A DNA stretch of 41,319 nt from Thauera terpenica 58Eu (GCF_000443165.1 NZ_ATJV01000058.1:1-41319), one strand, 5' to 3'. Positions 8,203 to 16,179 are shown, counted from the first letter of the stretch. Numbers and translations are program-made. The notes: generated by a model from the letters alone, not told the origin.

Positions 8203-8508
8203 TCACGCGCGCGGCTCCGCCGCGTCGCGTTCGCTCAACACCGCCTCCAGCTCTTGGCGCACCTGCGCCAGCAGCTCGTCGGCCTTGCGCGGGCTGTCGC
8301 CCGCGTAGGCCAGCGTCAGCAGCGTGAGCGGATGGATCTCCATCACCTCGCACAGCTCGGCCAGCTTGTTCAAGGTGGGGCTTTTCAGGTCGCGTTCGAG
8401 GGTACTCATATAGGTGCGGCTGGACACGTCAGAGAAGGCTTCCTGGCTCAAGCCACGCGCCTTTCTGACTGTCTTCAACGCCTTCGCCAATGAGTTCCCA
8501 GCCGCCAC
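8203..8508 (-). CDS. XRE-family HTH regulator
   Basis: A 101-aa protein with a cro/C1 HTH (about residues 6-62: LKTVRKARGLSQEAFSD, then SRTYMSTLERDLKSPTLNKL) and a helical acidic tail. It starts at a GTG at 8508, with GAGAGG about 9 nt upstream. It is divergent from the maintenance cluster starting at 8749. The palindrome CCCTATAGGG (8550-8559) lies in the shared upstream region, inside the likely plus-strand promoter. It is probably the repressor of the DUF2958-RepA-ParA-TraF cluster and of itself. Confidence 0.88.
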   Translation of the reverse strand: MAAGNSLAKALKTVRKARGLSQEAFSDVSSRTYMSTLERDLKSPTLNKLAELCEVMEIHPLTLLTLAYAGDSPRKADELLAQVRQELEAVLSERDAAEPRA

Positions 8509-8544
8509 CTATGGTTTCCTCTCAAAAACCAAGATGACATCCCA

Positions 8545-8573
8545 TTGCACCCTATAGGGCTACAATCTATAGT
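8545..8573 (+). promoter_or_regulatory. Sigma-70-like promoter with palindrome in the spacer
   Basis: TTGCAC (8545-8550), a 17-bp spacer, then TATAGT (8568-8573). The perfect 10-bp palindrome CCCTATAGGG (8550-8559) occupies the spacer, and a further CTATAG follows at 8567-8572. The -10 box is good and the -35 modest. A bound XRE dimer here would block RNA polymerase, so this is the best candidate for the regulated start of the plus-strand maintenance cluster. Confidence 0.5.
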
Positions 8574-8574
8574 G

Positions 8575-8748
8575 TTCATTTGGTGCTCTCCGTTTTTGTG
8601 CCTCTACGGAAATCCGTATCGGCGGATTCCGGCAAAGCCATAGAACCGCATCCGTGCTTGCGCACGAAGGCGCAAATCCGGTTTCGTGGTTCTGCGCTTC
8701 GACGTGAAACCGCATTCGTGCATCATTGGATTTGTGGGATTGCCGACC
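8575..8748 (+). other. Untranslated leader with degenerate direct repeats
   Basis: This lies between the promoter at 8545-8573 and the DUF2958 gene. It holds two related blocks, GAACCGCATCCGTGC and GAAACCGCATTCGTGC, about 60 bp apart, plus GGAAATCCG/GCGGATTCC-type half-sites. It may be a structured leader or additional regulator sites. No gene is supported. Confidence 0.35.
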
Positions 8749-9099
8749 ATGCCCCAGCCATTCGCCACCGCCCCGGAGCGCGCGCAATTGCTCGCCAACG
8801 GCGAGGCCCGCGCCGCTGGCCGGGCCATCGACCCGGTGCCCGTGGTGCGGCTGTTCACCCCGGACGCGCACGTGACCTGGCTGCTGGCCGCACTCGATCC
8901 GGCCGATGGCGACACGGCCTGGGGCCTCATCGACCTGGGGATCGGGATGCCGGCACAGGGCACCGTCAAGCTGTCCGAGCTGGCCGGCATCGTTGGGCCG
9001 CGCCAGCAGCCCGTGATGCGCGACCTCTATTTCCGTCCCACGCGCACGCTGTCGGAGTACACCCGCGCGGCCGAGCGTGACGGCGCCATCCCGGACTGA
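8749..9099 (+). CDS. DUF2958 domain-containing protein
   Basis: A 116-aa protein of the DUF2958 family, recognised from the VVRLFTPDAHVTWLLAALDP core, the DTAWGLIDLGIGMP strand pair and the C-terminal MRDLYFRPTRTLSEYT segment. These small proteins are common in ICE and plasmid maintenance regions. Their role is unknown, though their fold is predicted to be an antirestriction or regulatory type. The ATG at 8749 has a poor ribosome-binding site. It is the first gene after the XRE-controlled promoter. Confidence 0.88.
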   Translation: MPQPFATAPERAQLLANGEARAAGRAIDPVPVVRLFTPDAHVTWLLAALDPADGDTAWGLIDLGIGMPAQGTVKLSELAGIVGPRQQPVMRDLYFRPTRTLSEYTRAAERDGAIPD

Positions 9100-9407
9100 A
9101 CACAGCCTACTGTGACTTTTTCAGTCTGATGTCATGCCGGGCAGGTCTCAATCGGCATTCTTGCAGCGTAGCCCCACCAGTCTGATCCAAATAGACATGA
9201 TGGCTGGCGCGGGCTGCGGCAGGCTGGCCTGTGCAGCACTCCAACTCGGGGCGCTGCCGCCGCAGCATTGAGACGAATACCGCAACGCATCGGAGCCAAT
9301 CGGTCTTGACAACCCGATCCATCTTTTTGACCCATAACCTTTTGACGATGGCGATGTAGCGCGTAGTTCTTCCGTGGTGGCGAGTCCTGTTCGCAGGAGG
9401 AGGCGTC
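9100..9407. other. Non-coding gap between DUF2958 and DUF2285 genes
   Basis: 308 bp with no supported gene. Minus-strand open frames here lack family features and a ribosome-binding site. It is less GC-rich than its neighbours, and a strong GGAGGAGG lies near its right end in front of the DUF2285 start, so a promoter for the DUF2285-RepA genes is likely within it. Confidence 0.45.
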
Positions 9408-10178
9408 ATGGTCGATCACAGCGCCGAGCCTTGGTATCCGACTGCCGCGTATCTGTACGTGCTGCATCTGGACGGCCTTGCGCTTGCCTGGGAATACCTG
9501 CGCCGGCATCCCGACTACCGGCTCGACTGGCTGCGCCGTCATCGTCGGCCACAAGCAGCCCAGCAGGCGGCGCATCACTGGGGCTTGCGCCTGCTGGAAG
9601 ACCCGGCCCTGGATGCGCGCGACGCGCATCCGGCCTGGCTGCCCGGCCATGCCGCCGTGGTGCAGCTCTACCCCGATGCCGATCCGCCGCTGGACGCGGC
9701 GACGTTCGCGTTCTGGCGTATCCCCGGCCACAAGCAACTGCTGCATGACGGCAAAGGGCTGGCGCTAATCGCGCGCAGCCCAGGCCACTGCCTGCGCTTC
9801 GCGCTCGCGGCCGGCCTGGAGGACGGCATGGCTGTCGCCTATGCCTATCGCGGCGGCGCTGCCGCGCCTGCACGCGGACAGGTGCCCGGCGCCGCTCTGG
9901 CCGATGCCAAACCCAGGCCAACACCTACCGCGCTGCTGGAACTGCACAGCTTGCAGGCGCTCGACGCGACCCTGGCGGGCGCGTCCTTGCGTGAAGTCGC
10001 GGAAGGACTGTTCGGCGTGGATGCCGCAGCCGATTGGTACAGCGATGGCGGGCTGCGCTCCAAGGTGCGCCGCCTAGTGCGTCGCGGCGATGCGCTGATG
10101 CGCGGCGGCTACCGCCACCTAGCACAGCTTCCGCCGCTTGAGAAGGGTCGTTTTGAAGACCAAGAAAAACGACCCTGA
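9408..10178 (+). CDS. DUF2285 domain-containing protein (DUF6499 N-terminus)
   Basis: A 256-aa protein with two conserved parts. The N-terminal regulator-like segment (WYPTAAYLYVLHLDGLALAWEY through RHPDYRLDW, residues 8-45) and the C-terminal DUF2285 domain (about 165-245, with SLREVAEGLFG and SKVRRLVRRGDALMRGGY). It is a standard gene just upstream of the AlpA-like HTH and RepA genes in Tn4371-type ICEs. It probably binds DNA through the C-terminal winged-helix-like part; the target is unknown. The ATG follows GGAGGAGG. Its last codons form half of the hairpin at 10144-10176. Confidence 0.88.
   Translation: MVDHSAEPWYPTAAYLYVLHLDGLALAWEYLRRHPDYRLDWLRRHRRPQAAQQAAHHWGLRLLEDPALDARDAHPAWLPGHAAVVQLYPDADPPLDAATFAFWRIPGHKQLLHDGKGLALIARSPGHCLRFALAAGLEDGMAVAYAYRGGAAAPARGQVPGAALADAKPRPTPTALLELHSLQALDATLAGASLREVAEGLFGVDAAADWYSDGGLRSKVRRLVRRGDALMRGGYRHLAQLPPLEKGRFEDQEKRP
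10144..10176 (+). promoter_or_regulatory. Hairpin spanning the DUF2285 3' end
   Basis: AGGGTCGTTTT (10144-10154) pairs with AAAACGACCCT (10166-10176): a perfect 11-bp stem with an 11-nt loop, ending 2 nt before the end of the DUF2285 stop codon. No T-run follows on the plus strand. It could protect the 3' end, attenuate read-through into the AlpA-like/repA genes, or be an operator-like dyad. Confidence 0.45.
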
Positions 10179-10262
10179 GCAGGAGAGCTTCGTTTTCTGA
10201 GACTGCCTCCATCCCGGTTGCGCTGGTGCAGCCGGCGTTTTCAACCGATGGAGGTTCACACC

Positions 10263-10544
10263 ATGCGTCCCGCTCCCTTGCGGCCTGCCGCCACTGTCTC
10301 GACCGCTGCTGCGCAGCCCCAACGCTATCTCACCAACGACGAAGCCGCCGAGTACCTGCGCCTGTCGCCGCGCACGCTGGAAAAGCAGCGCGTGATCGGC
10401 GGCGGCCCGCGCTTTCGCAAGTTCGGCCGTCGCGTCATGTACGCCGTGGCCGACCTCGATGCCTGGGCTGCCGACCGCAGTTTCGAGACGACTTCCGATC
10501 CCGAATACGCCGAGCACCACTCGGCCGACAGTCGTGCGCGCTGA
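10263..10544 (+). CDS. AlpA/excisionase-type helix-turn-helix protein
   Basis: A 93-aa MerR-like winged HTH protein: RYLTNDEAAEYLRLSPRTLEKQR, then GGPRFRKFGRRVMYAVADLDAWA, the pattern of HTH_17/AlpA-family DNA-binding proteins. GGAGG lies 9 nt before the ATG. In ICEs such proteins act as recombination directionality factors or as activators of excision or replication genes. Here it sits directly before repA, so control of RepA or co-action with it is equally likely. Confidence 0.88.
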   Translation: MRPAPLRPAATVSTAAAQPQRYLTNDEAAEYLRLSPRTLEKQRVIGGGPRFRKFGRRVMYAVADLDAWAADRSFETTSDPEYAEHHSADSRAR

Positions 10545-10570
10545 TCGGCGGCGCGCGGCAGGCCATCGCC

Positions 10571-11428
10571 ATGTCCAGCACTGCGCTGCCGCCCCGGCAG
10601 CGGCCGTTGCAGGAGCGCGAACAGCTCGACCTGTTCCGCGCCTTGCCCGGCGACATGGCGCCGCGCGACAGCCAGGACTTGATGGCCTATCCGTTCTTCT
10701 CGCTCGGCAAGTCCAAGCGGGTCAAGCCCATCGACTTCCGTGCGGGCAACGTGACGATCCGCGTGGAGGGAACAGCCGAGCACGGCATCGCCACGATTTG
10801 GGATGCGGACGTGCTGATATGGGCGGCCTCGCAGATCGTGGAAGCGAAGGACGCGGGCCTGCGGCCGTCGCGGCTGATGCGCGCCACGCCTTACGAGATC
10901 CTGCGCTACATCGGGCGCGGCAAGTCGCTGCGCGACTACCAGCGCCTCAAGGCCGCGCTCGACCGGCTGCAATCGACTACGGTGGCCACGTCCATCCGCG
11001 AGACGACCGGGCGGCGCCTGCATCGCTTCTCGTGGATCAACGAATGGAAAGAACTGGCCGATGCCAGCGGCACACCGCTGGGCATCGAGCTGATCCTGCC
11101 GGACTGGTTCTATGCGGGCGTGCTCGACGCCGCCCTGGTGCTGACCATCGACCCGGCGTACTTCCGTCTGACCGGCGGCATCGAGCGGTGGCTGTACCGC
11201 CTAGTGCGCAAGCATGGCGGCAGGCAGGCGCACGGTTGGCAATTCGACTTCCGCTACCTGCACCGGAAATCCGGCAGCACTGCGAAGCCCTACGACTTCG
11301 CCTGCGACCTGCGCGCGCTGGTCGCGCGGCAGTCGCTGCCCGGCTACGTCCTGGGCATCGAGCGGATGCCGGACAGCGGCATGGAGCTGCTGACGTTCCG
11401 ACCCGTGCCGCATACGGCACGGGGATAA
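10571..11428 (+). CDS. repA: Replication initiator protein A (RPA family)
   Basis: A 285-aa protein of the plasmid RepA/RPA family (Pfam RPA), recognised by MAYPFFSLGKSKR, IDFRAG, ADVLIWAASQI, TPYEILRYIGRG and the winged-helix region AYFRLTGGIERWLYRLVRKHGG. I chose the ATG at 10571 (MSSTALPPRQ), 26 bp after the HTH gene; a longer frame runs out of phase through that gene. It should initiate replication of the excised circular element. The three iterons at 11453-11516, just after the gene, are the expected binding sites. Confidence 0.92.
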   Translation: MSSTALPPRQRPLQEREQLDLFRALPGDMAPRDSQDLMAYPFFSLGKSKRVKPIDFRAGNVTIRVEGTAEHGIATIWDADVLIWAASQIVEAKDAGLRPSRLMRATPYEILRYIGRGKSLRDYQRLKAALDRLQSTTVATSIRETTGRRLHRFSWINEWKELADASGTPLGIELILPDWFYAGVLDAALVLTIDPAYFRLTGGIERWLYRLVRKHGGRQAHGWQFDFRYLHRKSGSTAKPYDFACDLRALVARQSLPGYVLGIERMPDSGMELLTFRPVPHTARG

Positions 11429-11452
11429 CTCCGGGAAAGCCTGTGGATGGTG

Positions 11453-11516
11453 TCGTGCTATCAGGCGTGCGGGGTATCGTGCTATCAGGCGTGGGACTAT
11501 CGTGCTATCAGGCGTG
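11453..11516 (+). repeat. Three iterons (putative oriV)
   Basis: Three exact copies of TCGTGCTATCAGGCGTG at 11453-11469, 11477-11493 and 11500-11516, spaced 24 and 23 bp, close to two helical turns. They begin 25 bp after the repA stop. Iterons next to a RepA gene are the standard layout of a replication origin, so this is the probable initiator-binding array. Confidence 0.8.
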
Positions 11517-11526
11517 CCGATCGGCC

Positions 11527-11600
11527 GCAAACCCGCTCCAGCATTGGGTTTGCGCGCTCTCTAACTTCCCTAACTTAATTTCTCTAACTTTTAGTAGAGA
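11527..11600 (+). other. AT-rich region with repeats, likely origin unwinding element
   Basis: It contains an 8-bp dyad GCAAACCC (11527-11534)/GGGTTTGC (11546-11553), three CTAACTT repeats (11561-11567, 11570-11576, 11584-11590) and a TCTCTA/TAGAGA dyad (11581-11586, 11595-11600). It is one of the few AT-rich stretches in the backbone and directly follows the iterons, as a DNA-unwinding element would. It may also carry the parA promoter. Confidence 0.6.
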
Positions 11601-11681
11601 AACGCCGCTGCGGTGGACAACCACCACGCGGCCACAAGCGCAGCAGCAAAAGCCAGGCTTTCCAACACGGAGGGCCGCGCC

Positions 11682-12320
11682 ATGATCGTCGCTCTGCTCA
11701 ACCAGAAAGGCGGCGTGGGCAAGACCACGCTCGCCACCCACATCGCCGGCGAGCTTGCGATGCGCGGTCAACACGTCGTCCTGCTGGACGCCGACCCGCA
11801 GGGTTCATCGCTGGACTGGACACAGCGCAGAAGCCAGCAAGGCTTGCCAAGGCTGTTCAGCGCCGTGGGCCTCGCACGCGAAACGCTGCACCAAGAGGCG
11901 CCAGAACTCGCCAGGCGAACCGATCACGTCATCATCGACGGCCCGCCACGCATCGCGGCACTGGCGCGCTCCGCGCTGCTGGCGGCCGAGCGCGTGCTGA
12001 TCCCCGTGCAGCCCAGCCCCTACGACCTGTGGGCCAGCGCCGAGATGGTGGCGCTAATCCGCGAGGCGCAGGTGTTTCGGCCTGCGCTGCGCGCGGCTTT
12101 CGTCATCAATCGGCGCGTCAGTACCACCGTCATCGGGCGCGAAGCGCGCCAGGCGCTCGCCGACCAACCGCTTCCTGCGCTGCGCTCGGAAGTGCATCAA
12201 CGCATCGTGTTCGCCGACAGCGTGGCTGCTGGCCGGCTGGCACGCGAGACGGCGCCGGACAGCGCCGCCGCGCGTGAAATCACCGCCCTGGTGGACGAAC
12301 TGCTGCGGTGGCCGACATGA
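11682..12320 (+). CDS. parA: ParA family partition ATPase
   Basis: A 212-aa ParA/Soj-type ATPase: deviant Walker A KGGVGKTT (residues 9-16), Walker A' LLDADPQGSSLDW and Walker B-like VIIDGPPR. It is the short form without an N-terminal HTH, as in many mobile elements. The ATG at 11682 begins the conserved MIVALLNQKGG. It overlaps the next gene (ATGA at 12317), starting a four-gene translationally coupled run that ends with traF. With an adaptor it should segregate or stabilise the excised element. Confidence 0.93.
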   Translation: MIVALLNQKGGVGKTTLATHIAGELAMRGQHVVLLDADPQGSSLDWTQRRSQQGLPRLFSAVGLARETLHQEAPELARRTDHVIIDGPPRIAALARSALLAAERVLIPVQPSPYDLWASAEMVALIREAQVFRPALRAAFVINRRVSTTVIGREARQALADQPLPALRSEVHQRIVFADSVAAGRLARETAPDSAAAREITALVDELLRWPT

Positions 12321-12601
12321 CCGAGAAGCCGCCACCGAACAGCAGAAGCACGGCAAAGCGCGTCGGCATCGGCGCGCGTCCGCCCGCGAATCCGCACGCC
12401 GAGGCGTGGATTCGCCAAGGCGACGTCGATGCGCTCAACAAGGGCGACCTCTACACCGCCCGCCTGACCCTCGACATCACGCCCGCGCTGCGCGCGCGCA
12501 TCAAGGTGTCGGCCTTCACGCAGGGCGTGACCGTGGCCGATCTGCTGCGCGGCCTGCTGGAGCGTGAGTTTCCAGAGCATCGCAGGGAGAACGCACCATG
12601 A
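12317..12601 (+). CDS. Ribbon-helix-helix-like partition accessory protein
   Basis: A 94-aa basic protein. The C-terminal half reads ARLTLDITPALRARIKVSA, then TVADLLRGLLEREF: one strand and two helices as in ribbon-helix-helix (Arc/ParG) DNA-binding proteins. I start at the ATG at 12317, which overlaps the parA stop (ATGA); a GTG 9 nt earlier is possible. Directly following parA, it is the likely centromere-binding partner. The fold is my reading of the pattern, not a confirmed family match. Confidence 0.7.
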   Translation: MTEKPPPNSRSTAKRVGIGARPPANPHAEAWIRQGDVDALNKGDLYTARLTLDITPALRARIKVSAFTQGVTVADLLRGLLEREFPEHRRENAP

Positions 12602-13131
12602 CCGCATCCGCTTCGCCTGCCGCTGGCGCGGCTACGGCTGCGCTCGCAGCGCCTTCCGGCCAGCTTGCCAGCGCGCCGTTGACGCGCGTGGCACTGGCCT
12701 ACATCGAACCACGCTTCAAGCTCTACCTGCGCTTCGGCGAACCCGCGCGCATGCATCAGCTCGATCGCTGGCGGCGCTGCGCGGTGTTCCAGCCGGGCGC
12801 CATGTTTTGCCGCATCCGCTGGCAGGCCAACGACTACGGCACGATTCGCTGGCAGCTCATGGTGATGCAGGCTTGCACGCCGCTCGATGCGGCGCAGCGC
12901 ATTCCCGGCGTGCAGCCGGGCGCGCGCCTGCTGCTGCACGCCGAGGGCGAGAATCAGGTGCGCGCCGTGCTGGAGCGCATCGACGCCATCGAGGCGCTGG
13001 GCATCGCGCCTGCCGCTGCCTCGCCCGTGTACTGGCGCACGCTCGCCAACCGGCTCGCTGCGCGCCTACCGCTGCCCGAATACAACGCCGAGCGGCACGC
13101 CGCCTGGCTCATCGGGAGGGCGCTGCCATGA
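12598..13131 (+). CDS. DUF2840 domain-containing protein
   Basis: A 177-aa protein of the DUF2840 family, found between parA and traF in Tn4371-type ICEs. Features include LTRVALAYIEPRFKLYLRFGEP, RWRRCAVFQPGAMFCRIRW and the LMVMQACTPLDAAQRIPGVQPGARLLL segment. It has an Ala-rich N-terminus, no membrane segment and an unknown role. Both ends overlap their neighbours by 4 nt (ATGA), so it is made together with the RHH protein and TraF, suggesting a role in conjugative processing. Confidence 0.85.
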   Translation: MTASASPAAGAATAALAAPSGQLASAPLTRVALAYIEPRFKLYLRFGEPARMHQLDRWRRCAVFQPGAMFCRIRWQANDYGTIRWQLMVMQACTPLDAAQRIPGVQPGARLLLHAEGENQVRAVLERIDAIEALGIAPAAASPVYWRTLANRLAARLPLPEYNAERHAAWLIGRALP

Positions 13132-13724
13132 CCACCGTTTCGACTGCCGGCACCGCGCCGCGTCCTCGCTCGCCCCGCGCACGTTTGCGCGCTCGCATCG
13201 TGCTGGCGGGCCTGTCCGCCTGCGGCCTCGCTGCGTTGGCCTGGGCGTCCTTCGTGCATCCGCTGCCGCGCCTGATCTACAACCCGTCCGACAGCGTGGC
13301 GGTCGGCTGGTATCGCGTTGATCCGCTGGGCCACGGCACCGGCTCGCTGCCACGTCCTTTGTCTGTGGACAGCATCGTCCTGACCACGCTGCCGCCAGAT
13401 GCCGCCGCGCTGGCCGCGCAGCGCGGCTACCTGCCGGCGCGCGTGCCGCTGCTCAAGCGTGTGGGTGCCGTCGCGCCGCAGGAAGTGTGTATCGCGGGCG
13501 GCATCGTCCGCATCGACGGCGTGCCTTCGGCCGCCGTGCTGCCTGCTGACCGCTGGGGCCGGCCGCTGCCATCCTGGCAGCGATGCCGCCGCCTCGAACC
13601 CGGCGAACTGTTCCTGCTCAGCGTGACCAACCCGGCGTCGTTCGACAGCCGGTATTTCGGGCCGGTCAGCACATACGCCGTGATCGGCGTCGCGCATCCG
13701 GTCTGGCTGGATTCCCGCCCATGA
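13128..13724 (+). CDS. traF: S26-family signal peptidase TraF
   Basis: A 198-aa membrane-anchored serine peptidase. It has a basic N-terminus, one membrane segment (about residues 23-43), the catalytic Ser region NPSDSVAVGWYR (Ser56 the likely nucleophile) and the catalytic Lys region LLKRVGA (Lys110). The end shows the usual FDSRYFGPV. In RP4-type systems TraF matures and cyclises the TrbC pilin, which would be encoded right of this window. Its start overlaps the DUF2840 stop (ATGA). Confidence 0.9.
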   Translation: MTTVSTAGTAPRPRSPRARLRARIVLAGLSACGLAALAWASFVHPLPRLIYNPSDSVAVGWYRVDPLGHGTGSLPRPLSVDSIVLTTLPPDAAALAAQRGYLPARVPLLKRVGAVAPQEVCIAGGIVRIDGVPSAAVLPADRWGRPLPSWQRCRRLEPGELFLLSVTNPASFDSRYFGPVSTYAVIGVAHPVWLDSRP

Positions 13725-14172
13725 AGGCCGTTGATTCGCTGCACGTCGCCGTGCGTCTCATCGTGCCATCGGGCGTGTCGTTCTGCTGTTCGTCGCCGTG
13801 TCGTCGCGCGTGCAGTGCTGGTGCATTCGCACCGCACTTCGCGCTGCCTTCGGCGCAGCCGTCCAACGTGCAGGCGTCTTGCCTCGAACGCGCCCGGCCT
13901 GCGGCCGTGTCCGCGTTCGCCGGCGCGCTGGCTGCTCGCGCAGCAGCGCCGCCGGGCCGCCGACGCCCGGAGCGTCAGCGAGGGGCAAAGGCGGAAGGCA
14001 AGACAAAAGGACGCGGCACCGGGCCGCGTCGAAAGCCAGTCTGCACATGGTGGTGGCGCGGCACACAGCGGCTTCGCCGCCGTGCCGCTTGTGGCGCGAG
14101 GCCCGCGCCAATGCGGGTGTGTCCGCGTGCTTTGCACGACCGGACACGCCAGAGCTTGCAGGGAGCACAGCC
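13725..14172. other. Putative origin of transfer (oriT) region
   Basis: 448 bp between traF and the relaxase gene with no supported gene but a row of dyads. GACGCGGC/GCCGCGTC at 14010-14017/14023-14030. GCGGCAC/GTGCCGC at 14058-14064/14082-14088. TGGCGCG/CGCGCCA at 14092-14098/14104-14110. A compound hairpin, GGTGTGTCCG/CGGACACGCC (14116-14125/14141-14150), encloses CGTGC-TTT-GCACG. Such a cluster directly before a relaxase gene is the expected form of oriT. The nick site cannot be named from sequence alone. Confidence 0.55.
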
Positions 14173-16179
14173 ATGAGTGACCGCCGAGACGACGATTTCC
14201 GTATCCGCCCGAACCCTCCAAAGGCCCCGAAGAACCGGGGCCAGGGCTTCGTCTCGAAGGTGCTCAAGCAGGCGGGCAAGGCCAGCGGCGGCAAATCGGC
14301 GATGCGCCGTCCTCGCACTGGCGGCAACGGACAGCACTCCGGCCAGCGGCCCGGCTCGCGCCTCGGGCGCGGCCACACGGCGGCGCGCTTCGCGGGCGCG
14401 AAGCTCACTCCCATGTCGCGGCGCGTAACCATCAAGACGCTGCTGGTCAATCAGCGCCAGGCCAGCCCGCAGTCGCTCGCCAAGCACCTTCGCTACATCG
14501 AGCGCGATGGCGTAGGCCGCGATGGCGAGCCTGGCCAAGCCTACGGGCCACAGACCGATGCTGCCGACCTCGACGCCTTCACGGAGGGCTGCGCCGACGA
14601 CCGGCACCACTTCCGCTTCGTCCTCTCGCCTGAGGATGGCGCGGAGCTGGAAGACCTGCGCACCTATACGCGGCACCTCATGGGTCGCATGGAGGCCGAC
14701 CTGGGCACGGGCCTCGATTGGGTAGCCGTCAACCACTGGAACACCGACAACCCGCACACGCACATCGTCGTGCGTGGGCGCGACGACACCGGCAAAGACC
14801 TCATCATCGCGGGCGACTACATCGCCGATGGCTTCCGCCATCGCGCTGCTGAGCTGGCGACCGAATGGCTGGGGCCGCGCACGGAGCTCGAAATCCAGCA
14901 GACCTTGCAGCGCGAGGTGGAACAAGAGCGGTGGACGAGCCTGGATCGCACCCTGCAACGCGAGGCCGGCGAGGACGGCCGAGTGCAGATCGAACGCTTC
15001 AACGAACCGCGGCTGCAACGCCAGCGCCTGTTGCTGATCGGCCGCCTGCAACGCTTGCAGCGCCTGGGCCTGGCCGACGAAATGCAGCCCGGTACCTGGG
15101 CTGTCCATGCCGATGCGGAAAAAACCCTGCGCGCCCTGGGCGAGCGTGGCGACATCATCCGTACCATGCAGCGGGCCATGCGCGGCGAGCCGCGCGAGCT
15201 GGCGGTGTTCGAGCCTGGCCCGAATGCCCACGGAAGCGGCCACACCATTCTCGGCCGCGTGGCCGCGAAGGGGCTGGCCGACGAGCTGCGCGACCGGGGC
15301 TATCTGGTCATCGACGGGGTGGACGGCAAGGCCCACTACGTCGCGCTCAACGCCCATGACGAGCTGGCGAACTACCCGACCGGCGCCGTGGTGGAGGTGA
15401 AGGGCTCGGCCGACGTGCGCGCGGCCGACAGCAACATCGCTGCGCTGGCGAGCGATGGCCTGTACCGCACCGACCATCACCTGGCGATTGAGCAAGGTCG
15501 GGCCGTGCCCGACCGCGATCCGCGGGAAGTCGTCGCGGCCCACGTCCGCAGGCTGGAAGCCCTGCGCCGGGCCGGCATCGTGGAGCGCGTGGCCGAGGGG
15601 CTGTGGAAGGTGCCGGACGACCTACCCGAGCAAGGCCGCCGCTACGACGCGCAGCGCCTGGGCGGCGTGGCGGTGGAGCTGAAATCGCACCTACCCATCG
15701 AACGGCAGGCCCACGTGATCGGGGCCACCTGGCTCGACCAGCAGTTGATCGGCGGCGGCTCGGGCCTGGGTGACCTGGGCTTTGGCAGCGAGGTCAAGGA
15801 TGCGCTGCAAAAGCGGGCCGACTTCCTGGCCGAACAGGGTCTGGCCGAGCGGCGCGGCCAGCGCGTGATCCTTGCACGCAACCTGTTAGGCACGCTGCGC
15901 AGCCGAGAGCTGGCGCAGGCCGCGAAGGACATTGCCGCCGACACCGGCCTAGAGCATCGCCCGGTGGCCGATGGGCAGCGCGTGGCCGGTATCTACCGGC
16001 GCTCCGTCATGCTCGCCAGCGGGCGCTACGCCATGCTCGATGACGGCATGGGGTTCAGGTTGGTGCCGTGGAAGCCAGTGATCGAGCAACGACTGGGACA
16101 GCAGATCGCCGCGACGATCCGGGGTGCCGGTGTGTCGTGGGATGTAGGGCGGCGTGGACGGGGGATGTCGATCGGCTGA
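14173..16179 (+). CDS. rlxS: Relaxase/mobilization nuclease (VirD2-like, DUF3363)
   Basis: A 668-aa relaxase of the Tn4371 RlxS type. The N-terminal relaxase domain has HLRYIERDG (Tyr108 a candidate nicking residue), RHHFRFVLSPED (about 144-155) and the three-histidine metal motif HWNTDNPHTH (His188, His195, His197). The long C-terminal part matches DUF3363. The ATG follows GGGAG. It nicks oriT, stays bound to the 5' end and is handed to the TraG coupling protein. It is the last backbone gene before the cargo. Confidence 0.93.
   Translation: MSDRRDDDFRIRPNPPKAPKNRGQGFVSKVLKQAGKASGGKSAMRRPRTGGNGQHSGQRPGSRLGRGHTAARFAGAKLTPMSRRVTIKTLLVNQRQASPQSLAKHLRYIERDGVGRDGEPGQAYGPQTDAADLDAFTEGCADDRHHFRFVLSPEDGAELEDLRTYTRHLMGRMEADLGTGLDWVAVNHWNTDNPHTHIVVRGRDDTGKDLIIAGDYIADGFRHRAAELATEWLGPRTELEIQQTLQREVEQERWTSLDRTLQREAGEDGRVQIERFNEPRLQRQRLLLIGRLQRLQRLGLADEMQPGTWAVHADAEKTLRALGERGDIIRTMQRAMRGEPRELAVFEPGPNAHGSGHTILGRVAAKGLADELRDRGYLVIDGVDGKAHYVALNAHDELANYPTGAVVEVKGSADVRAADSNIAALASDGLYRTDHHLAIEQGRAVPDRDPREVVAAHVRRLEALRRAGIVERVAEGLWKVPDDLPEQGRRYDAQRLGGVAVELKSHLPIERQAHVIGATWLDQQLIGGGSGLGDLGFGSEVKDALQKRADFLAEQGLAERRGQRVILARNLLGTLRSRELAQAAKDIAADTGLEHRPVADGQRVAGIYRRSVMLASGRYAMLDDGMGFRLVPWKPVIEQRLGQQIAATIRGAGVSWDVGRRGRGMSIG

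Noticed and set aside
9107-9409. 100-aa minus-strand frame between DUF2958 and DUF2285
   Set aside because: It has no ribosome-binding site or recognisable motif, and would overlap the DUF2285 start.
11453-11516. CRISPR array
   Set aside because: Only three 17-bp repeats with 6-7-nt gaps beside repA and no cas genes; this fits iterons instead.
10459-11685. 408-aa frame overlapping repA in another phase
   Set aside because: Arg/Pro-rich shadow frame; the repA frame carries all the family motifs.
13583-14176. Possible gene between traF and the relaxase
   Set aside because: Overlapping frames here are low-complexity and lack family features. The row of inverted repeats favours oriT.
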